Below, in pieces: positions 8,611 to 18,059 of a stretch of DNA of 64,000 bases. Each line of letters begins with the position of its first letter. The stretch's first letter is position 1. The notes beneath the pieces were generated by a model that searched no databases, was not told the origin of the DNA, and saw only the letters and a program-made list of their open reading frames with translations. The translations under genes were made by a program, and so were the position numbers. Source of the stretch: Hymenobacter sp. BRD128 (GTDB lineage: Bacteria; Bacteroidota; Bacteroidia; Cytophagales; Hymenobacteraceae); the NCBI RefSeq assembly GCF_013256625.1, contig NZ_CP053908.1:434001-498000 (forward strand), given 5' to 3'.

Positions 8611-8892
8611 CTACTGCGCCGCCGGGCGCTCGTCGCCAGGCTTAGCCGTGAGCTTAAGATACAGAATAATCGTGGCTAGCCCGCCCGAAATGAGGTTGGT
8701 CAGTAAAATTGGGAGGTCGTGAATCAGCACCGCGTAGGTGCCCCACAGGCAGGTGCCCAGAAATAAAATCAAAAACGTGGGCAGCGAAAGCGCGCTGGTA
8801 TCGCGGGTTTTGATAGTCTGGTAAGCCTGCGGAACGTAGGCGATAGTAGTAAGAAAGGCGGCCAGGCTGCCAATAAGGGTAACGGTCGTCAT
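8611..8892 (-). CDS. SemiSWEET family sugar transporter
   Basis: 93 residues from the ATG at 8892; an upstream in-frame extension to 8958 lacks family similarity. Three transmembrane helices form one triple-helix bundle. The first carries the conserved PQ motif (AYVPQAYQTIKTRDTSALS), the second LPTFLILFLGTCLWGTYA, the third LLTNLISGGLATIILYLKL. Bacterial SemiSWEETs dimerise in the inner membrane to move sugars down their gradient. A shortened second copy lies 74 bases upstream on the same strand (8967-9134), so the pair is a tandem duplication. Confidence 0.88.
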   Translation of the reverse strand: MTTVTLIGSLAAFLTTIAYVPQAYQTIKTRDTSALSLPTFLILFLGTCLWGTYAVLIHDLPILLTNLISGGLATIILYLKLTAKPGDERPAAQ

Positions 8893-8966
8893 AGTAAATG
8901 AGAGGGGAACGCCAGTGCCGGGTGCCTTGGCGGCGTGGCTAAGGCACCCGGCGCGCAAGGTAGCGG

Positions 8967-9134
8967 CTACTCTGCGATGTTCTCGGCAGTAGGCTTGGCT
9001 GTAAGCTTCAAAACCAAGATAATACCCGCCAGCGCCGCCGTGGCGCGGGGCCTGATGGTTTTGTAGGCCTGCGGCACGTAGGCGGCGGTGGTTAAAAAAG
9101 CGGCCAGCCCGCCAACAATCGAGAACAACGGCAT
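8967..9134 (-). pseudogene. Internally deleted SemiSWEET copy
   Basis: An uninterrupted 55-codon frame from the ATG at 9134. Its first half (VGGLAAFLTTAAYVPQAYKT) matches helix 1 and the PQ motif of the neighbouring SemiSWEET, and its second half (AGIILVLKLTAKP) matches the end of helix 3. Some 40 codons covering helix 2 and most of helix 3 are missing in frame. With at most two membrane segments it cannot form a normal triple-helix bundle, so it is most likely a decayed tandem duplicate, although it remains translatable. It is too short for most gene callers. Confidence 0.8.
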
Positions 9135-9257
9135 AAGGAAATATTTCGTGGGCAGGAGTCAGGCTCCTAAAAATGAAGCGGAAAGAACCCGCCTGGCAGG
9201 TGCCTTCCGCTCCGAATAAGTAGCGTAATAGTAGTGCTTTAGCCCGCCAGAGGTAGT

Positions 9258-9773
9258 CTAGTGCTGGTGGCCGCCTTCGCCGTGTGCGTGGCCGTGGGCC
9301 AGCTCCTCGGCGGTGGCGGGGCGCACATCCTGCACCTTGCCATCAAAGTGCATCACCATGCCGGCCAGGGGGTGGTTGAAGTCCATTGTTACCTGCTCGT
9401 CGCCGATTGCTACTACCTTGGCTTGCATGTGGTGGCCTTCGTTGTCGGCCATGGGCAGGTAGTTGCCCACTTGCAGCATCTGGTCGTCGAGCTGGCTGTC
9501 AATTTCAAATACCTGCTTCGGAATTTCTACCACTGCCTGCTGGTCGTAGTCGCCATAGGCCTGCTCGGGCGTGAGCGAGAAGCTGAAGCTGTCGCCGGGG
9601 TTTTTGCCATCGAGCTGGTGCTCAAACTCTTCGGGCAGGCCACTTTGGCCAAACAAGAATACCATCGGCTCATCGGCCTCGGCCTGCTCTACTAATACTT
9701 TCTGCTGGTTTTCGTCGGTTACGGAGAGGTCGTAGGTCAGAGTTACGACGGAGTTTTGGGCAATTGCGGCCAT
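9258..9773 (-). CDS. slyD: FKBP-type peptidyl-prolyl isomerase, SlyD-like
   Basis: 171 residues. The start VVTLTYDLSVTDENQ, then FLFGQSGLPEEFEHQLDGK, GDSFSFSLTPEQAYGDYD and the IF-domain stretch up to NHPLAGMVMHFDGKVQDV are the FKBP/SlyD order: an isomerase domain interrupted by the insert-in-flap chaperone domain. The C-terminus is His-rich (HGHAHGEGGHQH), as in metal-binding SlyD. It acts in the cytoplasm as a proline isomerase and folding helper, possibly handing over nickel. Single gene with no obvious operon partner. Confidence 0.9.
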   Translation of the reverse strand: MAAIAQNSVVTLTYDLSVTDENQQKVLVEQAEADEPMVFLFGQSGLPEEFEHQLDGKNPGDSFSFSLTPEQAYGDYDQQAVVEIPKQVFEIDSQLDDQMLQVGNYLPMADNEGHHMQAKVVAIGDEQVTMDFNHPLAGMVMHFDGKVQDVRPATAEELAHGHAHGEGGHQH

Positions 9774-9885
9774 CGGCGAGGGGTGGGTTAGTGTGGTGGC
9801 AAAGGTAAGGGCACCCGGCCGGTAATAGCCTTTTAAAGGGCTGGGGAGCGGGCTTTTGCCACTTTTTCAAGTAGTTGGGAATAAA

Positions 9886-9922
9886 AATTCCCCCGCCATA
9901 CCCAACGGGTGGCGGGGGAATT
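9886..9922 (-). terminator. Intrinsic terminator after katE
   Basis: AATTCCCCCGCCA (9886-9898) pairs perfectly with its complement at 9910-9922 around an 11-base loop. On the minus strand it is followed by a run of T. It sits 22 bases past the katE stop. Confidence 0.85.
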
Positions 9923-9944
9923 AAGTTTTTTACTGCCTGGCTTT

Positions 9945-12134
9945 CTACGCGGGCATGGCTTTCAGTTCGCGGCTCCAGAAGCGGTGCTGCGCAATGGCCT
10001 TGCTGAAGTCCTTGGCTAGGCTAGCCACCTTGTTGTCGGCGCTCGTTACCACGCCATCGGCACTCAGAATGTCGGTAGCGCCGGGGTAAGAAGCCGCTTG
10101 CAGCAGTTCCACGCCTTCGGCCGAGGCCGCCAGGGGCTTGCAGTGGCGGAAAGCCTCGTTGACGAAGCGCACGGCATCAGCGTCCTGGGTCAGCTTTTGT
10201 GCGCTGCCCGCGCCGCCAGCCACGTACACGGCATCAAACAGCACCGACGATGTATTCTGGAACGTCCAGTTAATGAGGATTTCCTGGCCGTCCTGGCCTT
10301 TGAGCGTGCCGCCGTGCGGGGCCACGATGGCCGTTTGGGCACCCTGCTCCATCAACGCTTTTATCAGCTCGCCAATAGCGGCCACGTCGGCGCCGTCGGC
10401 TGCCAAGATGGCAATCTGGCGGGTTTTGATGCTGGCCTTGCCTTGATTGATGACGCTGTTGGGCGCCATGCTGAGCGTGGGCGAGTTAGCGCTGGCACTT
10501 TTCACCGGGCCCGACTGGTAGTGGGCTGCGTCGCCATTGGCCGGCACGGCCAGGTTAAGCGGCCCGCTTTCGCTGGCCGGCACGGCCATCCCCAGGCCTT
10601 GGGCCACGCGGCTAGCCAGGTCGTGGTCTACCTGCGCCAGCTGTACCAGCGTGCGCTTTTGCACTTCGGCGTGCTGCACATGGCCTAGCTCAAAGCGCAG
10701 GGCCTTCACAATGTGCATCTTCTCCGCATCGGTCTGGCTGTTCCAGAACAGACGGGCCTGGCTATAATGGTCTACAAAGCTCTTACTGCGCAAACGAATT
10801 TTGTGGCCTTCTACCCGCTCATAAGTAGACACGAAGCCGCCCTCGCTAGCCTTAGCCTGCCGGGGGTAGCCGTCGTTAAGCTTGTTTACGCCGTAGGCCA
10901 CGTTGCCCTTATTGATGGTCTGGCGCATGTGGCCGTCGCGCTGCCCGTTGTGAATGGGGGCTAGCGAGCGATTAATCGGAATCTCGTGGAAATTCGGCCC
11001 GCCCAAGCGCTTGAGCTGGGTATCGAGGTACGAAAACAGGCGGCCTTGCAGCAGCGGGTCATTCGAGAAGTCGATGCCCGGCACGATGTGGCTCAGGCAG
11101 AACGCCACCTGCTCGGTTTCGGCAAAGTAGTTGTCTACGTTGCGGTTGAGCACCATCTTGCCCAGCTTAATCACCGGCACCTGCTCTTCGGGAATGAGCT
11201 TGGTCGAGTCCAGAATATCGAAGTCGAATTTGCGCTCGTCTTCCTCTTCCACTACCTGCACGCCCAGCTCCCACTCGGGGTAGTTGCCGCCCTCAATGTT
11301 GTTCCAGAGGTCGCGGCGGTGAAAGTCAGGGTCTTTGCCCGAAATCTGCTGCGCTTCTTCCCAGGCCACCGAGTGCGTGCCCAGCAGCGGCTTCCAGTGA
11401 AATTTCACAAAGCGGGCCTTACCCTCGGCATTGACCAGGCGAAAGGTGTGAATCCCAAAGCCTTCCATCATGCGCAGGCTGCGCGGCAGGCCGCGGTCGC
11501 TCATCACCCACAGCAGCATGTGCGTGGTTTCGGGGTTAGTCGAAATAAAGTCGTAAAACGTGTCGTGGGCCGAGGCGGCCTGCGGAATCTCGTTGTGCGG
11601 CTCTGGCTTCACGGCGTGAATAAAGTCGGGAAACTTGATGGCATCCTGGATAAAGAAAACCGGGATGTTATTGCCCACCAGGTCATAAACGCCTTCCTCG
11701 GTGTAGAATTTCACGGCGAAGCCGCGCACATCGCGCGCTAGGTCGCTCGACCCCCGCGAGCCGGCCACCGTCGAAAAACGGGTGAATACGGGCGTGATGG
11801 CGCCGGGCTGCAGGAAAGCAGCGCGGCTCAGGTTGGCATTGTCGTCGTAGGCCTCGAAATAGCCGTGGGCAGCCACGCCGCGGGCGTGCACCACGCGCTC
11901 CGGGATGCGCTCGTGGTCGAAGTGCGTCATCTTTTCGCGGTAGATGAAGTCTTCGAGCAGCGTGGGGCCACGCTCGCCAGCCTTGAGCTGGTTCTGGTCG
12001 TCGTTGACGCGCAGGCCCTGGTTGGTAGTCAAAAACTGGCCGTACCCGTCTTCGCGGTTTTTAGCCATTTCGTCGGTCTTAGGGTTGCCAACCACGTCTT
12101 CGTGGGTTTGCTTGGCGAGGGGCTTATCGGGCAT
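9945..12134 (-). CDS. katE: Large-subunit catalase HPII
   Basis: 729 residues, the size of large-subunit (clade 2) catalases, against about 500 for small ones. The N-terminal extension leads into the core with the essential His in [27 protein letters not shown] around the distal Asn/Ser region, and the proximal haem Tyr in [15 protein letters not shown]. The last 150 residues ([28 protein letters not shown]) form the flavodoxin/class-I amidotransferase-like domain seen in KatE. It converts hydrogen peroxide to water and oxygen in the cytoplasm. It is divergent from the lipoprotein gene at 12405 across 270 bases with no recognised regulator nearby. Confidence 0.96.
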   Translation of the reverse strand: MPDKPLAKQTHEDVVGNPKTDEMAKNREDGYGQFLTTNQGLRVNDDQNQLKAGERGPTLLEDFIYREKMTHFDHERIPERVVHARGVAAHGYFEAYDDNANLSRAAFLQPGAITPVFTRFSTVAGSRGSSDLARDVRGFAVKFYTEEGVYDLVGNNIPVFFIQDAIKFPDFIHAVKPEPHNEIPQAASAHDTFYDFISTNPETTHMLLWVMSDRGLPRSLRMMEGFGIHTFRLVNAEGKARFVKFHWKPLLGTHSVAWEEAQQISGKDPDFHRRDLWNNIEGGNYPEWELGVQVVEEEDERKFDFDILDSTKLIPEEQVPVIKLGKMVLNRNVDNYFAETEQVAFCLSHIVPGIDFSNDPLLQGRLFSYLDTQLKRLGGPNFHEIPINRSLAPIHNGQRDGHMRQTINKGNVAYGVNKLNDGYPRQAKASEGGFVSTYERVEGHKIRLRSKSFVDHYSQARLFWNSQTDAEKMHIVKALRFELGHVQHAEVQKRTLVQLAQVDHDLASRVAQGLGMAVPASESGPLNLAVPANGDAAHYQSGPVKSASANSPTLSMAPNSVINQGKASIKTRQIAILAADGADVAAIGELIKALMEQGAQTAIVAPHGGTLKGQDGQEILINWTFQNTSSVLFDAVYVAGGAGSAQKLTQDADAVRFVNEAFRHCKPLAASAEGVELLQAASYPGATDILSADGVVTSADNKVASLAKDFSKAIAQHRFWSRELKAMPA

Positions 12135-12404
12135 GGTGGAAAAGGGATAGAAACGAAGTAAACTGGGTGCCTAAACGGGGCCATTTGGGCAGGGTTAGCG
12201 GGGCTAGCCAGCTCGAAGTCACTTACCGTTTAGGTTAAAAATGGCCACCTCACCCGGCCAAACCTTGAGGAGCAACCACCTGCCCGCGGCATAAAGCCCA
12301 GCCTATTAAAATGGAAAAAAACTGGGGCTAGCGCGCAGCGCGATAACATCGACCAAGCCCGGCGCGTATGGCTTACTTCACTCAGACACAGTTTTCTTTT
12401 CCTC

Positions 12405-13547
12405 ATGATTACTTCACGTTACGGCTGGGCAGCGGCCGCCTTCAGCGCCACCTTGCTGGCTAGCTGCGGCCCGCAGCAATCGGCCGAGAAGCAGGCCGCC
12501 GCCAATGCCACAGACAAAGCGGCCGAGGCCCAGATTAAAACCGACAGCGCCACCCAGGGCGCCACGCCGCGCCTGCTGGCCACCTTCCCCGACTCGCTCA
12601 ATACCCCCGACGGCCTGGCGCTAGCCCCCGATGGCCGGGTTTTCCTCTCGGTGCCCAACCTGGCCGATAACAAGTACCCGGCCCGCATCGTGGAGCTCAC
12701 GGCTAGCGGCTATAAGCCCTTCATCAATAACCTGCCGCCCGAGCCTACCACCAAGCACGCCACGCCAATGGATTTGGCCGTGGGGCCGGATGGTAATTTG
12801 TATTACGCTGAAAATCAATACGAAAACAGTAAAGATTTTAAATCGCGCCTCATGCGGGTGCTGATGCACGGTGGCAAGCCCGGCAAAATCGAAACGGCCG
12901 TCGATGGCTTTGCGCTGGCCAACGGCACGGTATGGAAGGGCAACAACCTGTACGTGACCGACAGCCAGTGGGACCTGCCCGGCAACGACAAGGGCAGCGC
13001 CATTATGCGCTTCACCCTCGCCGACCTCAAGCCCGGCACTACCATTCACCTCAAGCCCAAAACCCAGGACCCGCACGTGCTGGCTATGTTCACGACGACG
13101 GTGAACGAAACCGGCATCGACAACGGCGCCGATGGTATTGACTACGACAGCCAGGGCCGCCTCTACACCGGCTCGTATGGCGATGGCACGCTCTACCGCA
13201 TTACGCTCAAGCCCGACGGCAGCTTTGCCAGCCAGGAGAAAGTGCCGGTGGGCGGCGCCAAAATTCCGTGCATCGACGGCCTGGTCATCGACCGCGCTAC
13301 TGACAAAGCGTACATCTGCAGCTCGCGCCTCAACTCGATTGACATCGTCAACCTTAAGGATAACACGCACACCGTGCTTGCCCGCAACGGCGACACCAAC
13401 GGCGCCGGCGGCAAGCTCGACCAGCCCGCCGAGGTGCTGCTCAAAGGCAAGCAGCTTATCATTTCGGACTACGACAAGCCCGACAAGAAATTTGTGAACA
13501 CGAAATCGGACGCCCCGCACACCGAGTCGGTGATTGACCTGCCCTAA
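12405..13547 (+). CDS. SMP-30/gluconolactonase-like beta-propeller lipoprotein
   Basis: 380 residues. The signal peptide ends in a lipobox (LLASCGPQ), so the mature protein should be lipid-anchored at the outer membrane or facing the periplasm. The body shows repeated propeller blades with 'PDG' turns: DGLALAPDGRVFLSV, MDLAVGPDGNLYYAE, DGIDYDSQGRLYTGSYGDG, DGLVIDRATDKAYICSS. That is the SMP-30/LRE-like or NHL-type pattern, which includes lactonases and sugar or quinone dehydrogenases. No catalytic set can be assigned, so only the fold is supported. A strong terminator follows. Confidence 0.8.
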   Translation: MITSRYGWAAAAFSATLLASCGPQQSAEKQAAANATDKAAEAQIKTDSATQGATPRLLATFPDSLNTPDGLALAPDGRVFLSVPNLADNKYPARIVELTASGYKPFINNLPPEPTTKHATPMDLAVGPDGNLYYAENQYENSKDFKSRLMRVLMHGGKPGKIETAVDGFALANGTVWKGNNLYVTDSQWDLPGNDKGSAIMRFTLADLKPGTTIHLKPKTQDPHVLAMFTTTVNETGIDNGADGIDYDSQGRLYTGSYGDGTLYRITLKPDGSFASQEKVPVGGAKIPCIDGLVIDRATDKAYICSSRLNSIDIVNLKDNTHTVLARNGDTNGAGGKLDQPAEVLLKGKQLIISDYDKPDKKFVNTKSDAPHTESVIDLP

Positions 13548-13563
13548 GGAGACGGAGTACTAA

Positions 13564-13605
13564 AAAAGAGCGTCAGGCCGCGTACTCGTAGCCTGACGCT
13601 CTTTT
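13564..13605 (+). terminator. Intrinsic terminator after the beta-propeller lipoprotein gene
   Basis: AAAAGAGCGTCAGGC (13564-13578) pairs perfectly with its complement at 13591-13605 around a 12-base loop; the 3' arm ends in T4. It starts 16 bases after the stop codon. Confidence 0.88.
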
Positions 13606-14280
13606 CTATGAGCAGCTCGCTGATGCGGAGCTTGGCTCCGTGCTGACTATTGGCAGGCTTCTGGCCTGCTGGCGAAGGCTAGCCTGTGCAATGAGTGCCG
13701 GCCAGAGGCCGGCGAAATAGTCGGTACGAAGCAGCACCGCAAACCTCTGCTTCTCAGCGCGGCACGTCAAAATCAGTGGCTTTGGCGGCTGAGGGCTAGC
13801 CACCAAAAAACACGCCCGCATACCAGTATTCTAAGCCGTTTCTGCGGCGAATTAAGCACGAAGATGCACGCGCTAGTCACCGACAAAGTATCCAAGACTA
13901 AAAGGTATAACTCACCCTGGCCCAGCCTGAAGTACAGGTTTCGGTTCCCCTAAACTAATGAGCTTGAACAGTGGGGCTACAACGAAAATCGGGCTGTATG
14001 TCAGGAGTGTAAATAATTAAAAAGAAATGCCCTAATAAATAAAACAGTCAAACCATCGTGAAAAAACTGCTTTTCGGAAAAGCAAATAGCTTGCTGCGTG
14101 CGTCGCTTAAATTGGCTTCGTAAAATCAGGAGTTTGCGTTACAAGCGTTGCAGCGGCGATTTGCCTGGCTGGCGTTGCTCTGTAAGCAAATAAGCTTCAT
14201 AGAGCCCCCAGGTAGTGATAAACCAGTATTCTACGACCTGCTCCGCCTTGGACAATGCGGCCCAACTTAGCTCAACTATG
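13606..14280. other. Gene-poor intergenic stretch with a palindromic repeat
   Basis: No convincing gene was found in these 675 bases. The left third holds an imperfect palindrome (13645-13669 against 13697-13722, listed separately). The middle (about 14000-14060) is AT-rich without an ORF. On the minus strand an ATG-less frame of about 40 codons ends at a TAA at 14141-14139 (contains WFITTWGLYEAYLLTEQR); it begins just past the stop of the membrane-protein gene and may be a remnant or chance. Confidence 0.5.
13645..13722. repeat. Imperfect palindromic intergenic repeat
   Basis: The arm 13645-13669 (GACTATTGGCAGGCTTCTGG and on) matches the reverse complement of 13697-13722 with a few differences. 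Weaker symmetry extends outwards to about 13618 and 13758. It resembles a folded REP-like element; no second copy was seen in the window. Confidence 0.55.
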
Positions 14281-15627
14281 CTAGGCTAGCTGTGGCCGTT
14301 TGACTATAGTATGCTTGCGAACGGTTTGTTGCTGAGTGATACTGTCTAAAATATAGAGGCCAGCCAAGTAAAAAGGCATAAGTGGGATTTTATAACGCAC
14401 TAAGGTGCCAAAATTCCCACTTGAAATTCCTACTGAAACTGCAAAAATGAGGCTGAATACAAAGCACATCGTTAGTATTGGTGACCCCACAATAACGCGT
14501 AGTGCTTTAAAAAAGCCAACCCGCCAAAAGATGCGTAAGGTAAATAGCATGAAAAAAGTAGCTTCGAGAGCTGACAGAGCCATAGTGGGATTGCGGGCTT
14601 CCCAAATAAAAGGTCTGAATAATGCTACTACTATTGCTTGAGGCGCTAGCTTAGCCATGCCACCAAGAGTACCATCTTGTGCACCAATATTATAGCCTGA
14701 GCCATTTTCTTGTTTACTAATGCCTTGTAGGTAGTCGGCAGTCAACTTACTCTGCGCCCCAATTTTTTCTATGTTGAAGCGGGCATCGGCTGCCGCAATA
14801 CTACTCATGGCGTACCCAGCAACCACTATACCTACTATTAAAAATAAAGGGCGGACAATTATGCGAATTACGCTTGACTTTATCCGCTCTGTATTTTCAT
14901 TGAATACCCAAAGCGCAGCTGGAGGAACGAATGCTAACAGGATATAAACTTTCATAGCGGCGATTACCCGAACAGCTAAGAAGCCAATAATCAGGCAGCG
15001 CACGATATTTTTTTTCTCAATAGTTCCTCGGTAGAAGCTGTAAAACAACCAGCCTAACGCGCCAATACACAGAGAGTCTTTCAATAGGCCAGAACCCCAA
15101 AAAAATACGGATGGTAGAAAGAAAACGGCCGTTGCTAGTTCCTGATATACCTGCGGCCTGATTTTGGCAAATGTTATATACATTGCCCACATGCCACTGA
15201 AGCTGAGCACTGCGAAAAAGACAGTAGTGACAGAATAAGTATTAAAGCCTAGCACCGCGCCGACTGCAGCTACCCGGATGACAAAATATTCCTTGCTATC
15301 GGGACCGAACCAGAACATCTGGCTAGCATAAGGCGCAATGTCGGAGGAGAGGGTGCCATCAGTAGTTATTAAATGCAAGCCAGTGCTGAATGATTTGCCG
15401 AAAGCGCCGTAAATGATGGAGGCGTGGTGAAAATAATTATTGGTGTCGCCCCCGTAAATAGTATGGTATAAAATACCCAACGCGAGGCCGCCCACCAGCT
15501 TAAGGGAAAAAGCTGGAATAAAATATTTTTTTGTATACTTATTAGTTACGGCCGGCCGCACTGCGTAAGCCAGCGCATAAAAAAAAGCTACGTAAAAAGG
15601 GGTCAACAGGTAATCACTCAGTTCCAT
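14281..15627 (-). CDS. Polytopic membrane protein of unknown function
   Basis: 448 residues with about ten hydrophobic segments and short loops, for example YVAFFYALAYAV near the start, ATAVFFLPSVFFWGSGLL (about 165-185) and LTMCFVFSLIFAVSVGISSG near the end. The layout recalls EpsG- or O-antigen-polymerase-like proteins of surface polysaccharide clusters, but no clear motif supports that and no glycosyltransferase is adjacent. Base composition is visibly more AT-rich than most neighbours. It lies 13 bases downstream of the exported TPR gene on the same strand, so the two are probably cotranscribed. Confidence 0.7.
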   Translation of the reverse strand: MELSDYLLTPFYVAFFYALAYAVRPAVTNKYTKKYFIPAFSLKLVGGLALGILYHTIYGGDTNNYFHHASIIYGAFGKSFSTGLHLITTDGTLSSDIAPYASQMFWFGPDSKEYFVIRVAAVGAVLGFNTYSVTTVFFAVLSFSGMWAMYITFAKIRPQVYQELATAVFFLPSVFFWGSGLLKDSLCIGALGWLFYSFYRGTIEKKNIVRCLIIGFLAVRVIAAMKVYILLAFVPPAALWVFNENTERIKSSVIRIIVRPLFLIVGIVVAGYAMSSIAAADARFNIEKIGAQSKLTADYLQGISKQENGSGYNIGAQDGTLGGMAKLAPQAIVVALFRPFIWEARNPTMALSALEATFFMLFTLRIFWRVGFFKALRVIVGSPILTMCFVFSLIFAVSVGISSGNFGTLVRYKIPLMPFYLAGLYILDSITQQQTVRKHTIVKRPQLA

Positions 15628-15640
15628 AGCTACTATAAAA

Positions 15641-16924
15641 TTAAGCCTTGGAGTTTTTCTTCAACCACGTTTTGGCTTCCTTATACTGGTCCGACTTGTG
15701 GTCGGCCTTGTCGGCTACAACCTCGTAATAGCGGCGGGCAGTGGCAAGGTCGCGGTCACGGTCGGCCATACGGGCTAGGTTGGCATTAGCGAATAAGTAA
15801 AAGCCGCCGTCGGTTTCGCCGTTGCTTTCAGCAAAGACGATGCAGCGCTGGTAGTAGTCCTTGGCTTTGGGCAGGTCACGGTATTTGTATTGCATGAGGT
15901 AGCCCATGAAGTAGCTGGCGTAGCGGCCGCTGCTAGCTTCATAACCCGGCATGCCCACATTAATTTTATCGAGAATATCCTTGCTCACGCGCTCGCACTC
16001 GGCAAAATCAGCCTGGTCAAAACACAGTAAGGCATAAAACCGGGCGAAGTAGCCATTGTCGGGATATTTGAGGGCCAGCCCCCGCGCAATGGGCATGGCG
16101 GCAGCCGTCTGGTGCTCATCGTTGTGTAGAAGCTTCATTAGAAACACCTTGGCTTCGACCCCGGTATAGAAGCCAGTATTAGCTACGGTGCGGAGCTGGC
16201 TAAGCCCTAATTGCTTGTTGCCCTTGGGGAAGAAAAGCAAAACGGGCTTGAGTAGGGGATAATTATCAGGAATCCAGACGGCGTAATAATTAAACAAAGC
16301 TTCGCCAAACAAGAACTCGGGGCTGAGGCCATTAGCTTCACTGCTCTTTTGCAAGTAGTTGAGGGCGCGGCGGCTGCTCACGGTGGCTTTGCGCCAGTTG
16401 TGGCGCTCGGCATTGAGACGAGCATCGAAGCCATTGGCGGCCGACAGGAAAAAATAGGCTTCGTAGTTGTGCGGGTCGGCCTTTACCAATCGTTCGCTGT
16501 AGGTATTAGCCGTATCCATGTAAGCAAAAAACACTTTGTCGTATTGCTTCGAATCGAAGTTGGTCGGCATAATCTTCCACCAGGTGCTCAGCCCTAGCAG
16601 GAAATAGGGCATAGGATGGTGCGGGTAGCGGCGGCGCAACGAGCGAAATTGCTTTTCAGCCTTATCGTACTTGAAATTATAGAGATTCTGCACTGCCCCG
16701 TCGAGCTCCAGTTGAATGTCTTTGTCGAGTAGCAGCCAGCCTTTGGTATCGGCAGTGGGCAGCACGTTTACCGTATCGATGGCGATGGTGCGCATGCGGC
16801 CCACTTCGCCCACCCGCAGGCGCGAGGTATCGGTGGGCGTTTTTTGGGCCTGCGCCAGCAGCAGGGGGCCTAGCAGGAACAGCAGCACCAACCGACCACG
16901 CAAAAACCAAAGCAGAACGGACAT
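15641..16924 (-). CDS. Exported tetratricopeptide-repeat protein
   Basis: 427 residues from the ATG at 16924, which gives a clean signal peptide (MSVLLWFLRGRLVLLFLLG ... AQAQ). The frame runs open much further upstream but would then overlap the divergent peptidase gene. TPR-like helices: DKAEKQFRSLRRRYPHHPMP (about 85), TYSERLVKADPHNYEAYFFL (about 145), several degenerate units, and DLATARRYYEVVADKADHKS near the end. Such repeats bind other proteins; location is the periplasm. It precedes the polytopic membrane protein by 13 bases, which suggests a joint role. Function unknown. Confidence 0.8.
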   Translation of the reverse strand: MSVLLWFLRGRLVLLFLLGPLLLAQAQKTPTDTSRLRVGEVGRMRTIAIDTVNVLPTADTKGWLLLDKDIQLELDGAVQNLYNFKYDKAEKQFRSLRRRYPHHPMPYFLLGLSTWWKIMPTNFDSKQYDKVFFAYMDTANTYSERLVKADPHNYEAYFFLSAANGFDARLNAERHNWRKATVSSRRALNYLQKSSEANGLSPEFLFGEALFNYYAVWIPDNYPLLKPVLLFFPKGNKQLGLSQLRTVANTGFYTGVEAKVFLMKLLHNDEHQTAAAMPIARGLALKYPDNGYFARFYALLCFDQADFAECERVSKDILDKINVGMPGYEASSGRYASYFMGYLMQYKYRDLPKAKDYYQRCIVFAESNGETDGGFYLFANANLARMADRDRDLATARRYYEVVADKADHKSDQYKEAKTWLKKNSKA

Positions 16925-17041
16925 ACAGGGGGATAAGGCAGAAAAAGGCAGACTAGTAATCATAGGCTGCTGGGCTTCAGACCTACGAAAGTACGGCAGC
17001 GATTCTAGCTTTGACGGCTTAACCCCGTTAGTTATTGACCG

Positions 17042-17973
17042 ATGCAACTGCTGAAAACCCTCTGCCAACTGCCGGCGCCCTCGGGCGAAGAAGCGGTCCT
17101 GACTCACTTCCTGCTCGACTACGTGCGGCAGCACGGCCCTGGCTGGCGCCAGCCGCCGCTGGTGGTGCACGACGAGGCGCGTTTCCAGGACTGCCTGCTG
17201 CTGGTGTTTGGGCAGCCGCGCACGGCCGTGTTTGCCCATCTCGACAGCATCGGCTTTACGGTGCGTTACGGGCGCGAACTGGTGCCTATCGGCGGGCCCG
17301 AATGCGAGGCTGGCTACGAACTGGTGGGGCGGGATGCGCAAGGCGAAATAGCGTGTACACTGACGGTAGGGCCGGCAGCCGATGAGGCAGAAACCGAGGC
17401 GCTAGGCTATGAGTTCAGCCGCGACATCGAGCCCGGCACCAGCCTCACTTTTGCCTGCGACTTCCGCGAAACGGAGACGACCGTGCAGAGTTGCTACCTC
17501 GACAACCGCCTCGGCGTGTGGGCCGCCCTTCGCCTGGCCGAAACCCTCGAAAATGGCATCATTGCCTTTTCCTGCTGGGAGGAGCACGGTGGTGGCTCGG
17601 TGCCCTACCTGGCCAGGTTCATCTACGAAACCTATGGCGTGCGGCAAGCCCTTATCTGCGATATTACCTGGGTCACGGAGGGCGTGCGGGCGGGGCAGGG
17701 CTGCGTTATCTCGCTGCGCGACTCACTCATTCCGCGCCGGGCCTACGTCGAGCGCATTCGGGCCATTGCGCGGGCGGCGGGCATTGCGCATCAAGTCGAA
17801 GTCGAAGGTATCGGCGGCTCCGATGCCAAAGACTTGCAGCGCACCAATATTGCCTGGGACTGGTGCTTTGTGGGCGCTCCCGAAGACAACGTGCACACCC
17901 CCACGAAATCGTGGCTAAAGCTGACATTGCCAGCATGCTAGCCCTCTATCAGGTGCTGATGCGTGAATTGTAG
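17042..17973 (+). pseudogene. M42-family aminopeptidase, frameshifted near the 3' end
   Basis: The frame from the ATG at 17042 covers nearly all of an M42/M20-like metallopeptidase: VFAHLDSIGF (first metal His and Asp), YLDNRLGVWAALR (bridging Asp), FSCWEEHGGG (Glu pair) and ALICDITWVTEG (Asp). Just before the last metal His the frame shifts: the C5 run at 17898-17902 should be C6. One added C gives NVHTPHEIVAKADIAS and a natural end at 17973 (310 residues). It would be a cytoplasmic co-catalytic zinc aminopeptidase. The loss of the final His is probably a base-calling error and not true decay. Confidence 0.82.
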
Positions 17974-17984
17974 GGCAATTCGCC

Positions 17985-17992
17985 TACATTTG
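17985..17992 (+). promoter_or_regulatory. Candidate -7 promoter box for hppA
   Basis: TACATTTG matches the Bacteroidota TAnnTTTG box. It lies 67 bases upstream of the preferred hppA ATG at 18060. A TTG at 17968-17970 could be the -33 element, but the spacing is shorter than usual. Confidence 0.45.
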
Positions 17993-18059
17993 CCCGGCTG
18001 CGCTCAGTATCATGGGCTTAGCCATTTCCTTTCTCCCACCCTCACTGTCTGTTTTGCTT

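Noticed and set aside
12621..13520. 299-codon minus-strand frame
   Set aside because: Antisense to the beta-propeller lipoprotein, which has a lipobox and repeated propeller motifs.
16925..17341. Upstream extension of the exported TPR frame
   Set aside because: It would overlap the divergent M42 gene; the ATG at 16924 starts a clean signal peptide.
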